A DNA stretch of 5,508 nt from NCBI GenBank assembly GCA_023819545.1, contig JAMWCA010000092.1, forward strand, positions 1 to 5,508, given 5' to 3'. The stretch comes from Candidatus Omnitrophota bacterium. Lineage in GTDB: Bacteria > Ratteibacteria > UBA8468 > B48-G9 > JAFGKM01. Position numbers and translations under genes: made by a program. Under the pieces are notes generated by a model that saw only the letters and a program-made list of their open reading frames with translations, did not search any database and was not told the DNA's origin. Every line of letters begins with the position of its first letter. Position 1 is the stretch's first letter. Positions 5,463 to 5,508 of the stretch are shown here, piece after piece.

Positions 5463-5508
5463 AAAAGATTGATTTTGAACAATTAAAAAAGATAATTGAG
5501 CAAAGAAA
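5459..5508 (+). CDS. Unidentified gene, 5' fragment
   Basis: ATG 5459 overlaps the rpe stop as ATGA and opens a frame reading MKKIDFEQLKKIIEQR to the window end with no stop. The fragment is a charged, helix-forming N-terminus. Sixteen residues are too few to identify it; coupling to rpe suggests the same transcript. No upstream Shine-Dalgarno is clear. Confidence 0.55.
   Translation, partial: MKKIDFEQLKKIIEQR

Overview
The window is strongly AT-rich and densely packed. It reads as chromosomal DNA of a low-GC, Gram-negative-type (diderm) bacterium: one gene encodes a secreted beta-barrel-like outer-membrane protein, thymidylate is made by the flavin enzyme ThyX, and most genes abut or overlap by a few bases. 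I cannot name the lineage from this sequence. An uncultured, probably anaerobic or microaerophilic bacterium would fit, but that is inference.

Layout: thyX lies alone on the minus strand (17-742). A 102-bp divergent intergenic region (743-844) holds good sigma70-type promoter elements. On the plus strand follow an outer-membrane protein of the 'RPLxTDDAxTVE' transporter type (845-1555) and a complete nickel-type ECF uptake system: nikK (DUF4198, periplasmic), nikM (S-component), nikL (membrane-anchored periplasmic protein), nikQ (transmembrane coupling protein) and nikO (ATPase), ending at 4795. Gaps or overlaps within this run are 14, 2, ATGA, ATGA and 28 bp, so it is almost certainly one operon. 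After a 28-bp spacer comes rpe (ribulose-phosphate 3-epimerase, 4824-5462), whose stop overlaps the start of a further gene cut by the window end (5459-5508).

Working model: nickel crosses the outer membrane, possibly through the barrel encoded first in the operon, and is handled by NikK and NikL in the periplasm. NikM, whose N-terminal Met-His is the known metal-site element of this family, passes it through the membrane with NikQ and the NikO ATPase. thyX and rpe are housekeeping neighbours with no evident link to nickel.

The most notable observation is at the start of nikL. The start with the right signals (ATG 2921, ATGA overlap with nikM, ideal Shine-Dalgarno) opens a perfect signal peptide that runs off into a stop after 19 codons. 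The mature protein lies in the -1 frame, and the two frames meet at a T7 tract forming a slippery-type T TTT TTG. This is either a one-base deletion or error, a phase-variable tract, or recoding. Other points are the shared Ala|His cleavage site of NikK and NikL, loss of the glycine in both coupling motifs of NikQ, and a double-registered promoter. No RNA genes, mobile elements or CRISPR arrays were seen.
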